The notes under the pieces were generated by a model. It made no database searches. It was not told the origin of the DNA and saw only the letters and a list, made by a program, of their open reading frames with translations. The position numbers and the translations under genes are program-made. From [Enterobacter] lignolyticus SCF1 (lineage in GTDB: Bacteria > Pseudomonadota > Gammaproteobacteria > Enterobacterales > Enterobacteriaceae), in NCBI RefSeq assembly GCF_000164865.1, contig NC_014618.1, positions 4,712,001 through 4,776,000 on the forward strand: a stretch of 64,000 nt of DNA, written 5' to 3'. This document shows positions 25,001-33,771 of this stretch, piece by piece (position 1 is the stretch's first letter; each line of letters begins with the position of its first letter).

Positions 25001-25031
25001 AAAAAAAAACCCTGCCTCACGAGGCAGGGTT
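25001..25031 (-). terminator. Intrinsic terminator after typA
   Basis: On the minus strand AACCCTGCCTC pairs with GAGGCAGGGTT and is followed by a run of T residues (nine A on the plus strand). It lies about 20 bases after the typA stop and upstream of the yihL promoter, insulating the two. Confidence 0.9.
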
Positions 25032-25052
25032 TCGGTGGGTAAGAAGCGTGTC

Positions 25053-26876
25053 TTACTCTTCTTTAGCACCACGCATAGCGCGTTTACGATCGTTCTCGGT
25101 CAGATGACGTTTACGAATACGGATAGAGGTCGGGGTGACTTCCACCAGTTCGTCGTCATCGATGAACTCCAGCGCCTGCTCGAGGGTCATTTTAACCGGC
25201 GGAACCAGAACCGTTGCTTCGTCAGTACCGGACGCACGCATGTTGGTCAGTTTCTTACCGGTCAGGCAGTTTACGGTCAGGTCGTTAGAACGGCTGTGAA
25301 TACCGATGATCTGGCCTTCGTAAACTTCAGCGCCGTGGCCGAGGAACAGCTTACCGCGATCCTGCAGGCTGAACAGGGCGAACGCTACCGCTTTACCCTG
25401 ACCGTTGGAGATCAGTACGCCGTTCTGACGCTGGCCAACATCGCCCGCACGAACATCGTCGTAGTGGCTGAAGGTGGAGTACAGCAGACCGGTACCGGAA
25501 GTCATGGTCATGAACTCGGAACGGAAGCCAATCAGACCACGGCTTGGGATCACGTAGTCAAGACGTACGCGGCCTTTGCCGTCCGGATTCATGTTTTTCA
25601 GGTCGCCTTTACGCTCGCCCAGCGCCTGCATGACGGAGCCCTGATGCTGCTCTTCAACGTCCAGCGTTACGTTCTCGAACGGCTCTTGTTTGCGGCCGTC
25701 GATTTCGCGGAAGATAACTTTCGGACGGGAAACCGCCATTTCGAAACCTTCACGACGCATGTTCTCGATAAGAACAGACAGGTGCAGCTCACCACGACCG
25801 GAAACGCGGAATGCGTCAGCATCCGGAGTTTCTTCAACGCGCAGCGCCACGTTGTGCACCAGCTCTTTGTTCAGGCGGTCAAGGATCTGACGGGAGGTAA
25901 CGTACTTACCTTCTTTACCACAGAACGGAGAGGTGTTAACGCAGAAGAACATGGATACGGTCGGTTCATCAACAGACAGCGCCGGCAGCGCTTCAACATT
26001 CTGCGTATCGCAGATGGTGTCAGAGATGTTCAGCTCGCCCAGACCGGTAATCGCGATGATATCGCCCGCTTCCGCAACGTCGCTATCGATACGCTCCAGA
26101 CCCAGGTGGGTCAGCACTTTACCGACTTTACCGTTACGGGTTTTGCCTTCGCTATCAACGATAGTGACCTGCTGGTTCGGCTTCACTTTACCGCGCTTGA
26201 TGCGGCCAATGCCGATGACGCCAACGTAGTTGTTGTAGTCCAGCTGGGAGATTTGCATCTGAAGCGGGCCATCGAGGTCAACGTTCGGCGCCGGTACGCG
26301 ATCGACGATCGCCTGATACAGCGGGGTCATATCTTCCGCCATATCTTCGTGATCCAGACCCGCAATACCGTTCAGCGCGGACGCATAAACGATAGGGAAG
26401 TCCAGCTGCTCGTCGGTTGCGTCGAGGTTAACGAACAGGTCGAATACCTGGTCGACAACCCAGTCAGGACGCGCGCCAGGACGGTCAACTTTGTTGATAA
26501 CGACAATCGGCTTCAGACCGTGGGCAAAAGCTTTCTTGGTGACGAAGCGCGTCTGCGGCATCGGGCCGTCAAAGGCATCAACCACCAGCAGCACGGAATC
26601 GACCATGGACATAACACGTTCAACTTCGCCACCGAAGTCGGCGTGCCCCGGGGTATCAACGATGTTGATACGGTAATCATTCCATTGGATAGCGGTGTTT
26701 TTCGCGAGGATAGTAATCCCACGCTCTTTCTCCAAATCGTTGGAGTCCATCACGCGTTCTTGTGCTTCAGTACGTGCGTCGAACGTACCGGATTGCTGTA
26801 GCAGCTTATCAACCAGGGTCGTCTTACCATGGTCAACGTGCGCGATGATGGCGATATTACGCAGATTTTCGATCAC
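25053..26876 (-). CDS. typA: Ribosome-associated GTPase TypA/BipA
   Basis: TypA/BipA is a translational GTPase that helps 50S assembly and is needed at low temperature and under stress. The 607 residues contain the G motifs AHVDHGKTT (G1), ERGITI (G2), DTPGHADFGG (G3), NKVDRPGARP (G4) and SALNG (G5). These are followed by the beta-barrel, EF-G-like domains III and V and the C-terminal BipA domain ending SIRIRKRHLTENDRKRAM. The start is a GTG giving the E. coli N-terminus IENLRNIAII. It is divergent from glnA, as in E. coli. Confidence 0.97.
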   Translation of the reverse strand: MIENLRNIAIIAHVDHGKTTLVDKLLQQSGTFDARTEAQERVMDSNDLEKERGITILAKNTAIQWNDYRINIVDTPGHADFGGEVERVMSMVDSVLLVVDAFDGPMPQTRFVTKKAFAHGLKPIVVINKVDRPGARPDWVVDQVFDLFVNLDATDEQLDFPIVYASALNGIAGLDHEDMAEDMTPLYQAIVDRVPAPNVDLDGPLQMQISQLDYNNYVGVIGIGRIKRGKVKPNQQVTIVDSEGKTRNGKVGKVLTHLGLERIDSDVAEAGDIIAITGLGELNISDTICDTQNVEALPALSVDEPTVSMFFCVNTSPFCGKEGKYVTSRQILDRLNKELVHNVALRVEETPDADAFRVSGRGELHLSVLIENMRREGFEMAVSRPKVIFREIDGRKQEPFENVTLDVEEQHQGSVMQALGERKGDLKNMNPDGKGRVRLDYVIPSRGLIGFRSEFMTMTSGTGLLYSTFSHYDDVRAGDVGQRQNGVLISNGQGKAVAFALFSLQDRGKLFLGHGAEVYEGQIIGIHSRSNDLTVNCLTGKKLTNMRASGTDEATVLVPPVKMTLEQALEFIDDDELVEVTPTSIRIRKRHLTENDRKRAMRGAKEE

Positions 26877-26981
26877 AACTTTGCCTCAGGCATTAGAAAT
26901 AGCGCGTTATTGTACACGGATTAAGCGCGCTAAAAAACAGGATCACAAACATCCTCCGCAAACAAGTATTGCAGAGTTGCT

Positions 26982-27165
26982 TTGTGATCGCTTTCACGCA
27001 GAGCCAAAAGAGCGCCATAAGGCAAATTGCACCAAAACGGTGCTCAATATTCACATTGAAGCACTATTTTGGTGCATTATATCCATCATGGGGCACACCT
27101 TTTGCACTATGGTGCGCATGATAACGCCTTTTTAGGTGAATTTAAAAGTTGGCACAGATTTCGCT
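26982..27165 (+). promoter_or_regulatory. glnA control region: CRP site, NtrC enhancers, sigma-54 promoter
   Basis: The typA-glnA gap is 379 bases. TGTGATCGCTTTCACG at about 26983-26998 is a CRP-type site for glnAp1. Two strong NtrC sites follow: TGCACCAAAACGGTGC (27028-27043) and GCACTATTTTGGTGC (27061-27075). A weaker TTTGCACTATGGTGCGC is at 27101-27117. The sigma-54 promoter glnAp2, TGGCACAGATTTCGCT, is at 27150-27165 and matches the GG/GC spacing. The layout is that of E. coli: enhancers about 100 bases upstream of a sigma-54 core, active in nitrogen limitation. Confidence 0.93.
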
Positions 27166-27255
27166 TTATCTTTTTCAGGGCAACCACGCCACTTTTACGT
27201 AGCAAGAATGTTTTCGTTACCACGACGACAATGACCAATCCGGGAGAGTTTAAGT

Positions 27256-28665
27256 ATGTCCGCTGAACACGTTTTGACGATGCTGAACGAGCATGAAGTG
27301 AAGTTTGTCGATCTGCGCTTCACCGATACTAAAGGTAAAGAACAGCACGTCACTATCCCTGCTCATCAGGTAAATGCCGAATTCTTTGAAGAAGGCAAAA
27401 TGTTTGACGGCTCCTCGATTGGCGGCTGGAAAGGTATCAACGAATCCGACATGGTTCTGATGCCGGACGCAACCACAGCGGTACTGGACCCGTTCTTCGA
27501 AGAACCGACCCTGATCATCCGTTGCGATATCCTCGAACCAGGCACGCTGCAGGGCTATGACCGCGACCCGCGCTCCATCGCTAAACGCGCTGAAGAATAC
27601 CTGCGCGCAACCGGCATCGCGGATACCGTGCTGTTCGGGCCAGAGCCGGAATTCTTCCTGTTCGACGACGTGCGCTTCGGCAGCTCTATCTCCGGTTCTC
27701 ACGTGGCTATCGACGATATCGAAGGCGCGTGGAACACCTCCACCAAATACGAAGGTGGTAACAAAGGTCACCGCCCGGCCGTGAAAGGCGGCTACTTCCC
27801 GGTTCCGCCGGTAGACTCCTCTCAGGATCTGCGCTCTACCATGTGCCTGGTGATGGAAGAGATGGGCCTGGTTGTTGAAGCACACCACCACGAAGTGGCT
27901 ACCGCAGGTCAGAACGAAGTGGCTACCCGCTTCAACACTATGACCAAGAAAGCGGACGAAATTCAGATCTACAAATATGTGGTTCACAACGTTGCGCATC
28001 GCTTCGGCAAAACCGCAACCTTCATGCCGAAACCGATGTTTGGCGACAACGGCTCCGGTATGCACTGCCACATGTCTCTGGCCAAGAACGGCGCTAACCT
28101 GTTCTCCGGCGACAAATACGCAGGCCTGTCTGAAATGGCGCTGTACTACATCGGCGGCGTTATCAAACACGCAAAAGCCATCAACGCCCTGGCGAACCCG
28201 ACCACCAACTCCTATAAGCGTCTGGTCCCGGGTTACGAAGCGCCGGTCATGCTGGCCTACTCTGCCCGTAACCGTTCCGCATCCATCCGTATTCCGGTGG
28301 TTGCAAGCCCGAAAGCGCGCCGTATCGAAGTGCGCTTCCCGGACCCGGCAGCTAACCCGTACCTGTGCTTTGCCGCACTGCTGATGGCCGGTCTCGACGG
28401 TATCAAGAACAAGATCCACCCGGGCGAAGCAATGGACAAAAACCTGTACGACCTGCCGCCGGAAGAAGCGAAAGAAATCCCGCAGGTTGCTGGTTCTCTG
28501 GAAGAAGCGCTCCACGAGCTGGATCTGGACCGCGAGTTCCTGAAAGCAGGCGGCGTATTTACCGATGAAGCGATTGACGCCTACATCGCTCTGCGTATCG
28601 AAGAAAACGACCGCGTACGCATGACGCCGCACCCGGTAGAGTTTGAGCTGTACTACAGCGTTTAA
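27256..28665 (+). CDS. glnA: Glutamine synthetase GlnA (GSI-beta)
   Basis: GlnA forms glutamine from glutamate, ammonia and ATP as a dodecamer and is the entry point of ammonia assimilation. The 469 residues match E. coli. Marks are MFDGSSIGGWKGINESDM near residue 50, the metal and ATP residues in GPEPEFFLFD, NGSGMHCHMSLAKNG, NPTTNSYKRLVPGYEAP, and the adenylylation segment KNLYDLPPEE near residue 398. GGGAGAG before the ATG supports the start. Transcription is driven from the sigma-54 and CRP promoters upstream, and most of it ends at the terminator before glnL. Confidence 0.98.
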   Translation: MSAEHVLTMLNEHEVKFVDLRFTDTKGKEQHVTIPAHQVNAEFFEEGKMFDGSSIGGWKGINESDMVLMPDATTAVLDPFFEEPTLIIRCDILEPGTLQGYDRDPRSIAKRAEEYLRATGIADTVLFGPEPEFFLFDDVRFGSSISGSHVAIDDIEGAWNTSTKYEGGNKGHRPAVKGGYFPVPPVDSSQDLRSTMCLVMEEMGLVVEAHHHEVATAGQNEVATRFNTMTKKADEIQIYKYVVHNVAHRFGKTATFMPKPMFGDNGSGMHCHMSLAKNGANLFSGDKYAGLSEMALYYIGGVIKHAKAINALANPTTNSYKRLVPGYEAPVMLAYSARNRSASIRIPVVASPKARRIEVRFPDPAANPYLCFAALLMAGLDGIKNKIHPGEAMDKNLYDLPPEEAKEIPQVAGSLEEALHELDLDREFLKAGGVFTDEAIDAYIALRIEENDRVRMTPHPVEFELYYSV

Positions 28666-28782
28666 GTTTACGTAGTAATACTCAGCAAACCTCCTGCGGC
28701 GGCCTGGCTGCGGCAGGAAGGATGCAGAGGATTTTTAGTTGCCGTGGAAACTTTCAGCCCATCTTCGGATGGGCTTTTTTCA
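28666..28782 (+). ncRNA. glnZ: glnA 3' untranslated region, possible GlnZ sRNA
   Basis: The 3' UTR of glnA ends in a strong intrinsic terminator and contains a GC-rich imperfect hairpin, CTCCTGCGGC facing GCTGCGGCAGGA. In E. coli and Salmonella the sRNA GlnZ is processed from this UTR and acts with Hfq to tune carbon metabolism under nitrogen limitation. The equivalent position and terminator are present. The seed and processing site were not checked, so the call is tentative. Confidence 0.45.
28756..28781 (+). terminator. Intrinsic terminator between glnA and glnL
   Basis: AGCCCATC, loop TTCG, GATGGGCT, then TTTTTT. It lets glnA be made in excess over glnL-glnG. Confidence 0.92.
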
Positions 28783-28825
28783 CCAGCAACAATCTGATCT
28801 CGCGCGCTTTTTCCCCGTAAAAAGC

Positions 28826-28847
28826 TATAATGCACTAAATTAGTGCA
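28826..28847 (+). promoter_or_regulatory. glnL promoter with overlapping NtrC operator
   Basis: A consensus -10, TATAAT (28826-28831), runs directly into TGCACTAAATTAGTGCA (28831-28847), a perfect palindrome around a central base and a good NtrC site. Binding would cover the transcription start and repress glnL-glnG, as reported for E. coli glnLp. The site is about 20 bases before the glnL ATG. Confidence 0.85.
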
Positions 28848-28869
28848 CACCGTTCCGGAGGACTGCTTT

Positions 28870-29919
28870 ATGGCAACAGGCGTGCTGCCCGATGCTGGGC
28901 AGATCCTTAACGCGTTAATCAACAGCATCTTACTGGTCGATGATGACCTGGCGGTGCATTACGCCAACCCGGCCGCCCAGCAGCTGCTGGCGCAAAGTTC
29001 ACGAAAACTTTTCGGCTCCCCGCTGCCGGAGCTGCTGAGCTACTTCTCGCTGAACATCGGCCTGATGCATGAAAGCCTGCACGCCGGCCAGGGCTTCACC
29101 GATAACGAAGTAACGCTGGTTATCGACGGCCGCTCGCACATTCTTTCCGTGACCGCACAGCGCCTGCCCGACGGCCTGATCCTGCTTGAAATGGCGCCAA
29201 TGGATAACCAGCGCCGTCTGAGCCAGGAGCAGCTTCAGCACGCCCAGCAGGTCGCGGCGCGCGATCTGGTGCGCGGTCTGGCGCATGAAATTAAAAATCC
29301 CCTTGGCGGCCTTCGCGGCGCGGCGCAGCTGCTGAGTAAAGCGCTGCCCGACCCATCGCTGATGGAATACACCAACGTCATCATCGAGCAGGCTGACCGC
29401 CTGCGCAATCTGGTCGACCGGCTCCTCGGCCCGCAGCATCCGGGTATGCACGTCAGCGAGAGCATTCACAAAGTGGCGGAGCGGGTGGTCAAACTGGTCT
29501 CCATGGAGCTGCCGGCTAACGTCACCCTGGTACGGGATTACGATCCCAGCCTGCCGGAGCTGCCCCACGACCCGGATCAGATTGAGCAGGTGCTGCTGAA
29601 CATCGTGCGCAACGCGCTGCAGGCGCTTGGCCCCGACGGCGGTGAAATCATCCTGCGTACCCGTACCGCCTTTCAGCTTACGCTGCACGGCGTGCGCTAC
29701 CGCCTTGCCGCCCGCATCGACGTTGAAGACAACGGGCCGGGCATTCCGCCGCATCTCCAGGATACGCTGTTTTATCCGATGGTCAGCGGACGCGAAGGCG
29801 GCACCGGGCTGGGGTTGTCTATCGCCCGCAGCTTAATCGATCAACACTCCGGCAAAATTGAATTTACCAGTTGGCCGGGTCATACCGAGTTTTCGGTTTA
29901 CCTGCCCATTCGGAAATAG
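28870..29919 (+). CDS. glnL: Nitrogen sensor histidine kinase NtrB (GlnL)
   Basis: NtrB phosphorylates or dephosphorylates NtrC according to PII and ATP/glutamine state. The 349 residues start with a PAS domain (VDDDLAVHYANPAAQQLLAQ). The HisKA box is GLAHEIKNPLGG with the active histidine near residue 139. The HATPase domain shows NIVRNALQAL (N box), DNGPGIPP (G1) and GGTGLGLSIA (G2). There is no membrane segment, so it is cytoplasmic. The ATG at 28870 follows GGAGGACTGCTTT and matches the E. coli start; a longer frame begins inside the NtrC operator and is unlikely. Confidence 0.97.
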   Translation: MATGVLPDAGQILNALINSILLVDDDLAVHYANPAAQQLLAQSSRKLFGSPLPELLSYFSLNIGLMHESLHAGQGFTDNEVTLVIDGRSHILSVTAQRLPDGLILLEMAPMDNQRRLSQEQLQHAQQVAARDLVRGLAHEIKNPLGGLRGAAQLLSKALPDPSLMEYTNVIIEQADRLRNLVDRLLGPQHPGMHVSESIHKVAERVVKLVSMELPANVTLVRDYDPSLPELPHDPDQIEQVLLNIVRNALQALGPDGGEIILRTRTAFQLTLHGVRYRLAARIDVEDNGPGIPPHLQDTLFYPMVSGREGGTGLGLSIARSLIDQHSGKIEFTSWPGHTEFSVYLPIRK

Positions 29920-29930
29920 AGGGTTAATGT

Positions 29931-31340
29931 ATGCAACGAGGGATAGTCTGGATCGTTGATGACGACAGCTCCATTCGCTGGGTGCTTGAACGCGCCCTCT
30001 CCGGTGCCGGCCTAAGCTGTACAACCTTTGAAAACGGCAACGAGGTCCTTGATGCGCTGGCCAGCAAAACGCCGGACGTACTGCTGTCGGACATTCGTAT
30101 GCCGGGGATGGACGGCCTGGCCCTGCTGAAGCAGATCAAACAGCGCCATCCGATGCTGCCGGTCATCATAATGACCGCCCATTCGGATCTCGACGCGGCG
30201 GTGAGCGCCTACCAGCAGGGCGCGTTTGATTACCTGCCAAAACCGTTCGATATCGACGAAGCCGTGGCGCTGGTCGAACGCGCCATCAGCCACTATCAGG
30301 AACAGCAGCAGCCGCGCAACGTGCCGGTAAACGGCCCGACGACCGATATCATCGGCGAAGCGCCGACCATGCAGGACGTCTTTCGGATCATCGGCCGCCT
30401 GTCGCGCTCGTCCATCAGCGTGCTGATCAACGGCGAGTCAGGGACGGGGAAAGAGCTGGTCGCCCACGCGCTGCATCGCCATAGCCCGCGCGCCAAAGCG
30501 CCGTTTATCGCGCTGAATATGGCGGCCATCCCCAAAGACTTGATTGAATCAGAGCTGTTTGGCCATGAGAAAGGCGCATTTACCGGGGCGAACACCATTC
30601 GTCAGGGGCGCTTCGAACAGGCCGACGGCGGCACGCTGTTTCTCGATGAAATTGGCGACATGCCGCTGGATGTGCAGACGCGTCTGCTGCGCGTGCTGGC
30701 CGACGGCCAGTTTTACCGCGTCGGCGGCTATGCGCCGGTGAAGGTGGATGTGCGTATTATCGCGGCGACCCACCAGAACCTGGAGCAGCGGGTTCAGGAA
30801 GGGAAGTTCCGCGAGGACCTGTTCCATCGCCTGAACGTGATCCGCGTGCATCTGCCGCCGCTGCGCGAGCGTCGGGAGGATATTCCCCGCCTGGCGCGCC
30901 ATTTCCTGCAAATCGCCGCCCGCGAGCTGGGCGTTGAAGCCAAGCTGCTGCATCCGGAAACCGAAGCGGCGCTCACGCGCCTCGCATGGCCGGGCAACGT
31001 GCGGCAGCTGGAAAATACCTGCCGCTGGTTAACGGTGATGGCCGCAGGCCAGGAGGTGCTGATTCAGGATCTGCCCGCCGAGCTGTTTGAAAACACCGCG
31101 CCAGACAGCCCGACGAACGCGCTGCCGGACAGCTGGGCCACGCTGCTGGCGCAGTGGGCTGACCGGGCGCTGCGTTCCGGTCATCAAAACCTGCTCTCGG
31201 AGGCGCAACCGGAGATGGAGCGTACGCTGTTGACGACGGCCCTGCGCCATACCCAGGGCCATAAACAGGAAGCGGCTCGTCTGCTGGGCTGGGGTCGCAA
31301 CACCCTGACGCGTAAGCTTAAAGAGCTGGGAATGGAGTAA
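29931..31340 (+). CDS. glnG: Nitrogen regulator NtrC (GlnG), sigma-54 activator
   Basis: NtrC, when phosphorylated, activates sigma-54 promoters such as glnAp2. The 469 residues have a receiver domain with D54 in LLSDIRMPG, an AAA+ domain with Walker A GESGTGKE, the sigma-54 contact loop GAFTGA and Walker B GGTLFLDEIGD, and a C-terminal Fis-type helix-turn-helix (GHKQEAARLLGWGRNTLTRK). It starts 11 bases after glnL, and the two form one unit with the glnL promoter or glnA read-through. Confidence 0.98.
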   Translation: MQRGIVWIVDDDSSIRWVLERALSGAGLSCTTFENGNEVLDALASKTPDVLLSDIRMPGMDGLALLKQIKQRHPMLPVIIMTAHSDLDAAVSAYQQGAFDYLPKPFDIDEAVALVERAISHYQEQQQPRNVPVNGPTTDIIGEAPTMQDVFRIIGRLSRSSISVLINGESGTGKELVAHALHRHSPRAKAPFIALNMAAIPKDLIESELFGHEKGAFTGANTIRQGRFEQADGGTLFLDEIGDMPLDVQTRLLRVLADGQFYRVGGYAPVKVDVRIIAATHQNLEQRVQEGKFREDLFHRLNVIRVHLPPLRERREDIPRLARHFLQIAARELGVEAKLLHPETEAALTRLAWPGNVRQLENTCRWLTVMAAGQEVLIQDLPAELFENTAPDSPTNALPDSWATLLAQWADRALRSGHQNLLSEAQPEMERTLLTTALRHTQGHKQEAARLLGWGRNTLTRKLKELGME

Positions 31341-31449
31341 ACCGCGGGGGAATGTAAAGACACCTCGATTAGCGCAAATTGCTGCTATTTTGTACTTTAC
31401 TGTTCTCTTGCGTTCAGTATGATCTTGCCCGAAAGATCAGGGGGTCATC

Positions 31450-31560
31450 ATGCTGGAATCATTAATGAATGCAGTATCAAGCGGTGCGGTCGACAGCGCG
31501 ACACCGCATACGGCCATCGCAGCGGTGCTGTGCGCCGCGCTGGTCGGCTTATTTAGCTAA
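31450..31560 (+). CDS. yshB: Small protein YshB
   Basis: A 36-residue hydrophobic peptide, MLESLMNAVSSGAVDSATPH followed by TAIAAVLCAALVGLFS. It matches my memory of E. coli YshB (same length, with SSGAVDS and the AAVLCAA...GLFS tail) in the same place between glnG and hemN. The C-terminal 16 residues could form a short membrane helix. In Salmonella YshB has been linked to intracellular growth. GGGGG five bases upstream of the ATG gives a strong ribosome site. Confidence 0.85.
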   Translation: MLESLMNAVSSGAVDSATPHTAIAAVLCAALVGLFS

Positions 31561-31566
31561 AGATGT

Positions 31567-31612
31567 GTCGGATGGCGCTTCGTTTATCAACGGTAAACGT
31601 TAGCGCCTCCGG
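31567..31612. repeat. REP-like hairpin between yshB and hemN
   Basis: GGCGCT-T-CGTTTA and TAAACG-TT-AGCGCC (outer arms 31574-31579 and 31602-31607) form a long interrupted stem. It is embedded in GTCGGATGGCG...CCTCCGGC, which has REP-like edges. It lies between the convergent ends of yshB and hemN with no T run. Confidence 0.6.
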
Positions 31613-31620
31613 CAGCGCAG

Positions 31621-32994
31621 CTAGATGACGCGAGAGAACTGCTGCATTCGCGCTTTCTGGCGCAGATAGGCGTCAAAGCACATACAAATGTTGCGAATGA
31701 GCAGCCGCCCTTTCGCCGTCACCTGAATCCCTTTCTCGTCAACGTCCACCAGCCCGTCCTTCGCCAGCGGCGCCAGCAGCTTCAGGTCTTCAGCAAAATA
31801 GTCCGCAAACGTCAGACCCCACTGCGCTTCGACGGCCGTGACATTGAGGCGGAAGTTGCAGATAAGCGCCTTAATCACATCGCGACGAATGCAGTCATCG
31901 CGGGTAAGCGCAATGCCGCGCCACAGCGCATTGCCGGTGTCTTCCACCTGCTGATAGTACAGCTTCAGCTCTTTCTGGTTCTGCGCATAGCTGTCGCCAA
32001 TCATGCTGATGGCGGAGACGCCAAGGCCAAGCAGATCGGTATCCCCCTGGGTGGTATACCCCTGGAAATTACGATGCAGTACGCCCTGTCGTTGCGCTAC
32101 CGCCAGTTCGTCATCCGGGCGCGCGAAGTGATCCATCCCGATAAACTGATAGCCCGCGTGCGTCAGAGAGGCGATGGTCTCCTGCAGGATATCCAGCTTT
32201 TGCTGCGCGGACGGCAGGTCCGCATCTTTGATTTTACGCTGCGCGGCAAACAGCGTTGGCAGATGCGCATAGTTGAACACGCTCAGGCGATCCGGGTTCA
32301 GCTCGGCGACGCGGCTTAAGGTAAAGGCAAAGCTTTCCGGCGTTTGCTTCGGCAGGCCGTAAATCAGGTCGATGTTGGTCGAAGTAAAGCCAATCTCCCG
32401 CGCGTGGTTCAGCAGGGCGAAGATAAAGTCCTCATCCTGCTCGCGGTTCACCAGGCGCTGAACCTCTTTGTTGAAGTCCTGCACGCCCATGCTTAAACGG
32501 TTGAAACCTTCCTGACGCAGGCAATCGAGCACGTCCAGCTCGATTTCGCGCGGATCGACCTCAATGGAGATCTCCGCGTCATCGCGGAAGTGGAAATTCT
32601 CGCGCAGCAGCCGCATCAGGCGGCTGATTTGCGCTTTATTCAGGTAAGTCGGCGTACCGCCGCCCCAGTGCAGCTGGCTGACGTGGCGGCCATTAAACAG
32701 CGGTGCGCGGTGCAGAATCTCCTGCTCCAGCACGTCCAGATACCGATCGGCTTTATGCTGCTGGCGGGTCACGATTTTATTGCAGCCGCAGAAGTAGCAG
32801 AGCTTGTGGCAAAACGGGATATGGACATATAACGACAGCGATCGTTCAGGATAGCGGGAGACCGCCAGCTGGAACGCCGCGTCGCCAAAGTCTGGCGAAA
32901 ACTCCAGCGCGGTGGGGTATGAGGTATAGCGCGGCCCGGAATAGTTATATTTCTGGATTAGGGCCAAATCCCAGTCGATTAGCTGCTCAGACAT
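31621..32994 (-). CDS. hemN: Oxygen-independent coproporphyrinogen III oxidase HemN
   Basis: HemN is a radical SAM enzyme that makes protoporphyrinogen IX from coproporphyrinogen III without oxygen. The 457 residues (E. coli length) have the CxxxCxxC cluster in HIPFCHKLCYFCGCNK near residue 60, the SAM-binding HWGGGTPTYL, EVDPREI and the YGLPKQTPESF segment. The ATG at 32994 gives MSEQLIDWDLALIQKYN and has GGAG upstream; longer frames are possible but do not match the family. It is preceded by a possible small membrane gene and yihI on the same strand. Confidence 0.97.
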   Translation of the reverse strand: MSEQLIDWDLALIQKYNYSGPRYTSYPTALEFSPDFGDAAFQLAVSRYPERSLSLYVHIPFCHKLCYFCGCNKIVTRQQHKADRYLDVLEQEILHRAPLFNGRHVSQLHWGGGTPTYLNKAQISRLMRLLRENFHFRDDAEISIEVDPREIELDVLDCLRQEGFNRLSMGVQDFNKEVQRLVNREQDEDFIFALLNHAREIGFTSTNIDLIYGLPKQTPESFAFTLSRVAELNPDRLSVFNYAHLPTLFAAQRKIKDADLPSAQQKLDILQETIASLTHAGYQFIGMDHFARPDDELAVAQRQGVLHRNFQGYTTQGDTDLLGLGVSAISMIGDSYAQNQKELKLYYQQVEDTGNALWRGIALTRDDCIRRDVIKALICNFRLNVTAVEAQWGLTFADYFAEDLKLLAPLAKDGLVDVDEKGIQVTAKGRLLIRNICMCFDAYLRQKARMQQFSRVI

Positions 32995-32996
32995 GC

Positions 32997-33179
32997 TTAC
33001 TCCTTCCGATGGTATCGCGAACGACGACGGCGTGCCGGTGTGGCCCCGGTTCGGGTCACTAACCGGTTGCGCAGCCATTTTTGACGCCGCGACAACCGTC
33101 GTAGTTTAACGAATAACCATCCCAGATAACACATAACCAGAAGGGTTATAAGCAGGACGGGTAAACCGACTGAGTGCAA
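32997..33179 (-). CDS. Candidate small membrane protein between yihI and hemN
   Basis: A 60-residue frame begins at a TTG three bases after the yihI stop and ends two bases before the hemN start. It has one strong hydrophobic segment (VGLPVLLITLLVMCYLGWLF, residues about 4-23), then a very basic tail (KLRRLSRRQKWLRNRL, later ARRRRSRYHRKE). This is a single-span topology with a cytoplasmic basic C-terminus. The fit between two genes and the hemN ribosome site inside its last codons suggest an operon member. I do not recognise the family, the start is unusual, and translation is unproven. Confidence 0.5.
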   Translation of the reverse strand: MHSVGLPVLLITLLVMCYLGWLFVKLRRLSRRQKWLRNRLVTRTGATPARRRRSRYHRKE

Positions 33180-33182
33180 ACG

Positions 33183-33698
33183 TTAGTTTCCGCCTTTCAG
33201 CAGCCGCATCAGATCGTCCTGGCGCGCGTTCTCTTCTTCGTCGTCTTCGTCATCGTCATAGGAAAGACCCAGCTGCTGCATCAGCTCATCAATACGGTCG
33301 AGTTTGGCGTCAACCCAGGATTGGTCTTCTGCGCTGAGGGCTTCACCCTCTTCCAGACGTTCCAGCAGCGCATCCAGGCGCTCATCATTCTCCAGCAACT
33401 CCAGTTCAGCCTGCGGTGAAAGCATAGGTTTCTCACTCTTCGGTTTTTGCGGCCTGGTTACCGGGCTGTCAGTGACGCCCAGAGGAATAGGGGTTTTGCT
33501 GCCAATACGCGGATCTTTCTTCTGGCCCTGCTTATTACCTGCGCCAGCCACATCGCCGTTCGCGCGGCTGCCTGGCTGATGACCGCGGTGCTTTTTCTGA
33601 CGCTTGCGGTCGCGCCCTTCCTGGTTCAGCTCTTCACGCGTCTTACGGCGAGCTTTGCCAGGGGCCTTGCTGCGTGGTGCGGATGTTGGTTTTTTCAT
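33183..33698 (-). CDS. yihI: Der GTPase-activating protein YihI
   Basis: YihI stimulates the GTPase Der (EngA) and so times late 50S assembly. The 171 residues follow E. coli YihI: a basic, disordered N-terminal third (PRSKAPGKARRKTREELNQE), the core DPRIGSKTPIPLGV and EKPMLSPQAELELLENDERL, then an acidic tail (YDDDEDDEEENARQDDLMRL). It is upstream of the possible small membrane gene and hemN, and immediately downstream of the csrC RNA on the same strand. Confidence 0.94.
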   Translation of the reverse strand: MKKPTSAPRSKAPGKARRKTREELNQEGRDRKRQKKHRGHQPGSRANGDVAGAGNKQGQKKDPRIGSKTPIPLGVTDSPVTRPQKPKSEKPMLSPQAELELLENDERLDALLERLEEGEALSAEDQSWVDAKLDRIDELMQQLGLSYDDDEDDEEENARQDDLMRLLKGGN

Positions 33699-33771
33699 GA
33701 TATTGGGTCTTAAGGTGATTGCTTTAGTTCAGTATAGAATTGAGGCGGAATCTAGCAGAAAGCAGGCAAAG

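Noticed and set aside
25035..26801. Long plus-strand open frame (588 codons) opposite typA
   Set aside because: It is the antisense shadow of the highly conserved typA gene. The translated product has no recognisable domain and its codon pattern mirrors typA.
27250..28632. Long minus-strand frame (460 codons) opposite glnA
   Set aside because: Antisense shadow of glnA; no ribosome site or family match, and glnA is certain.
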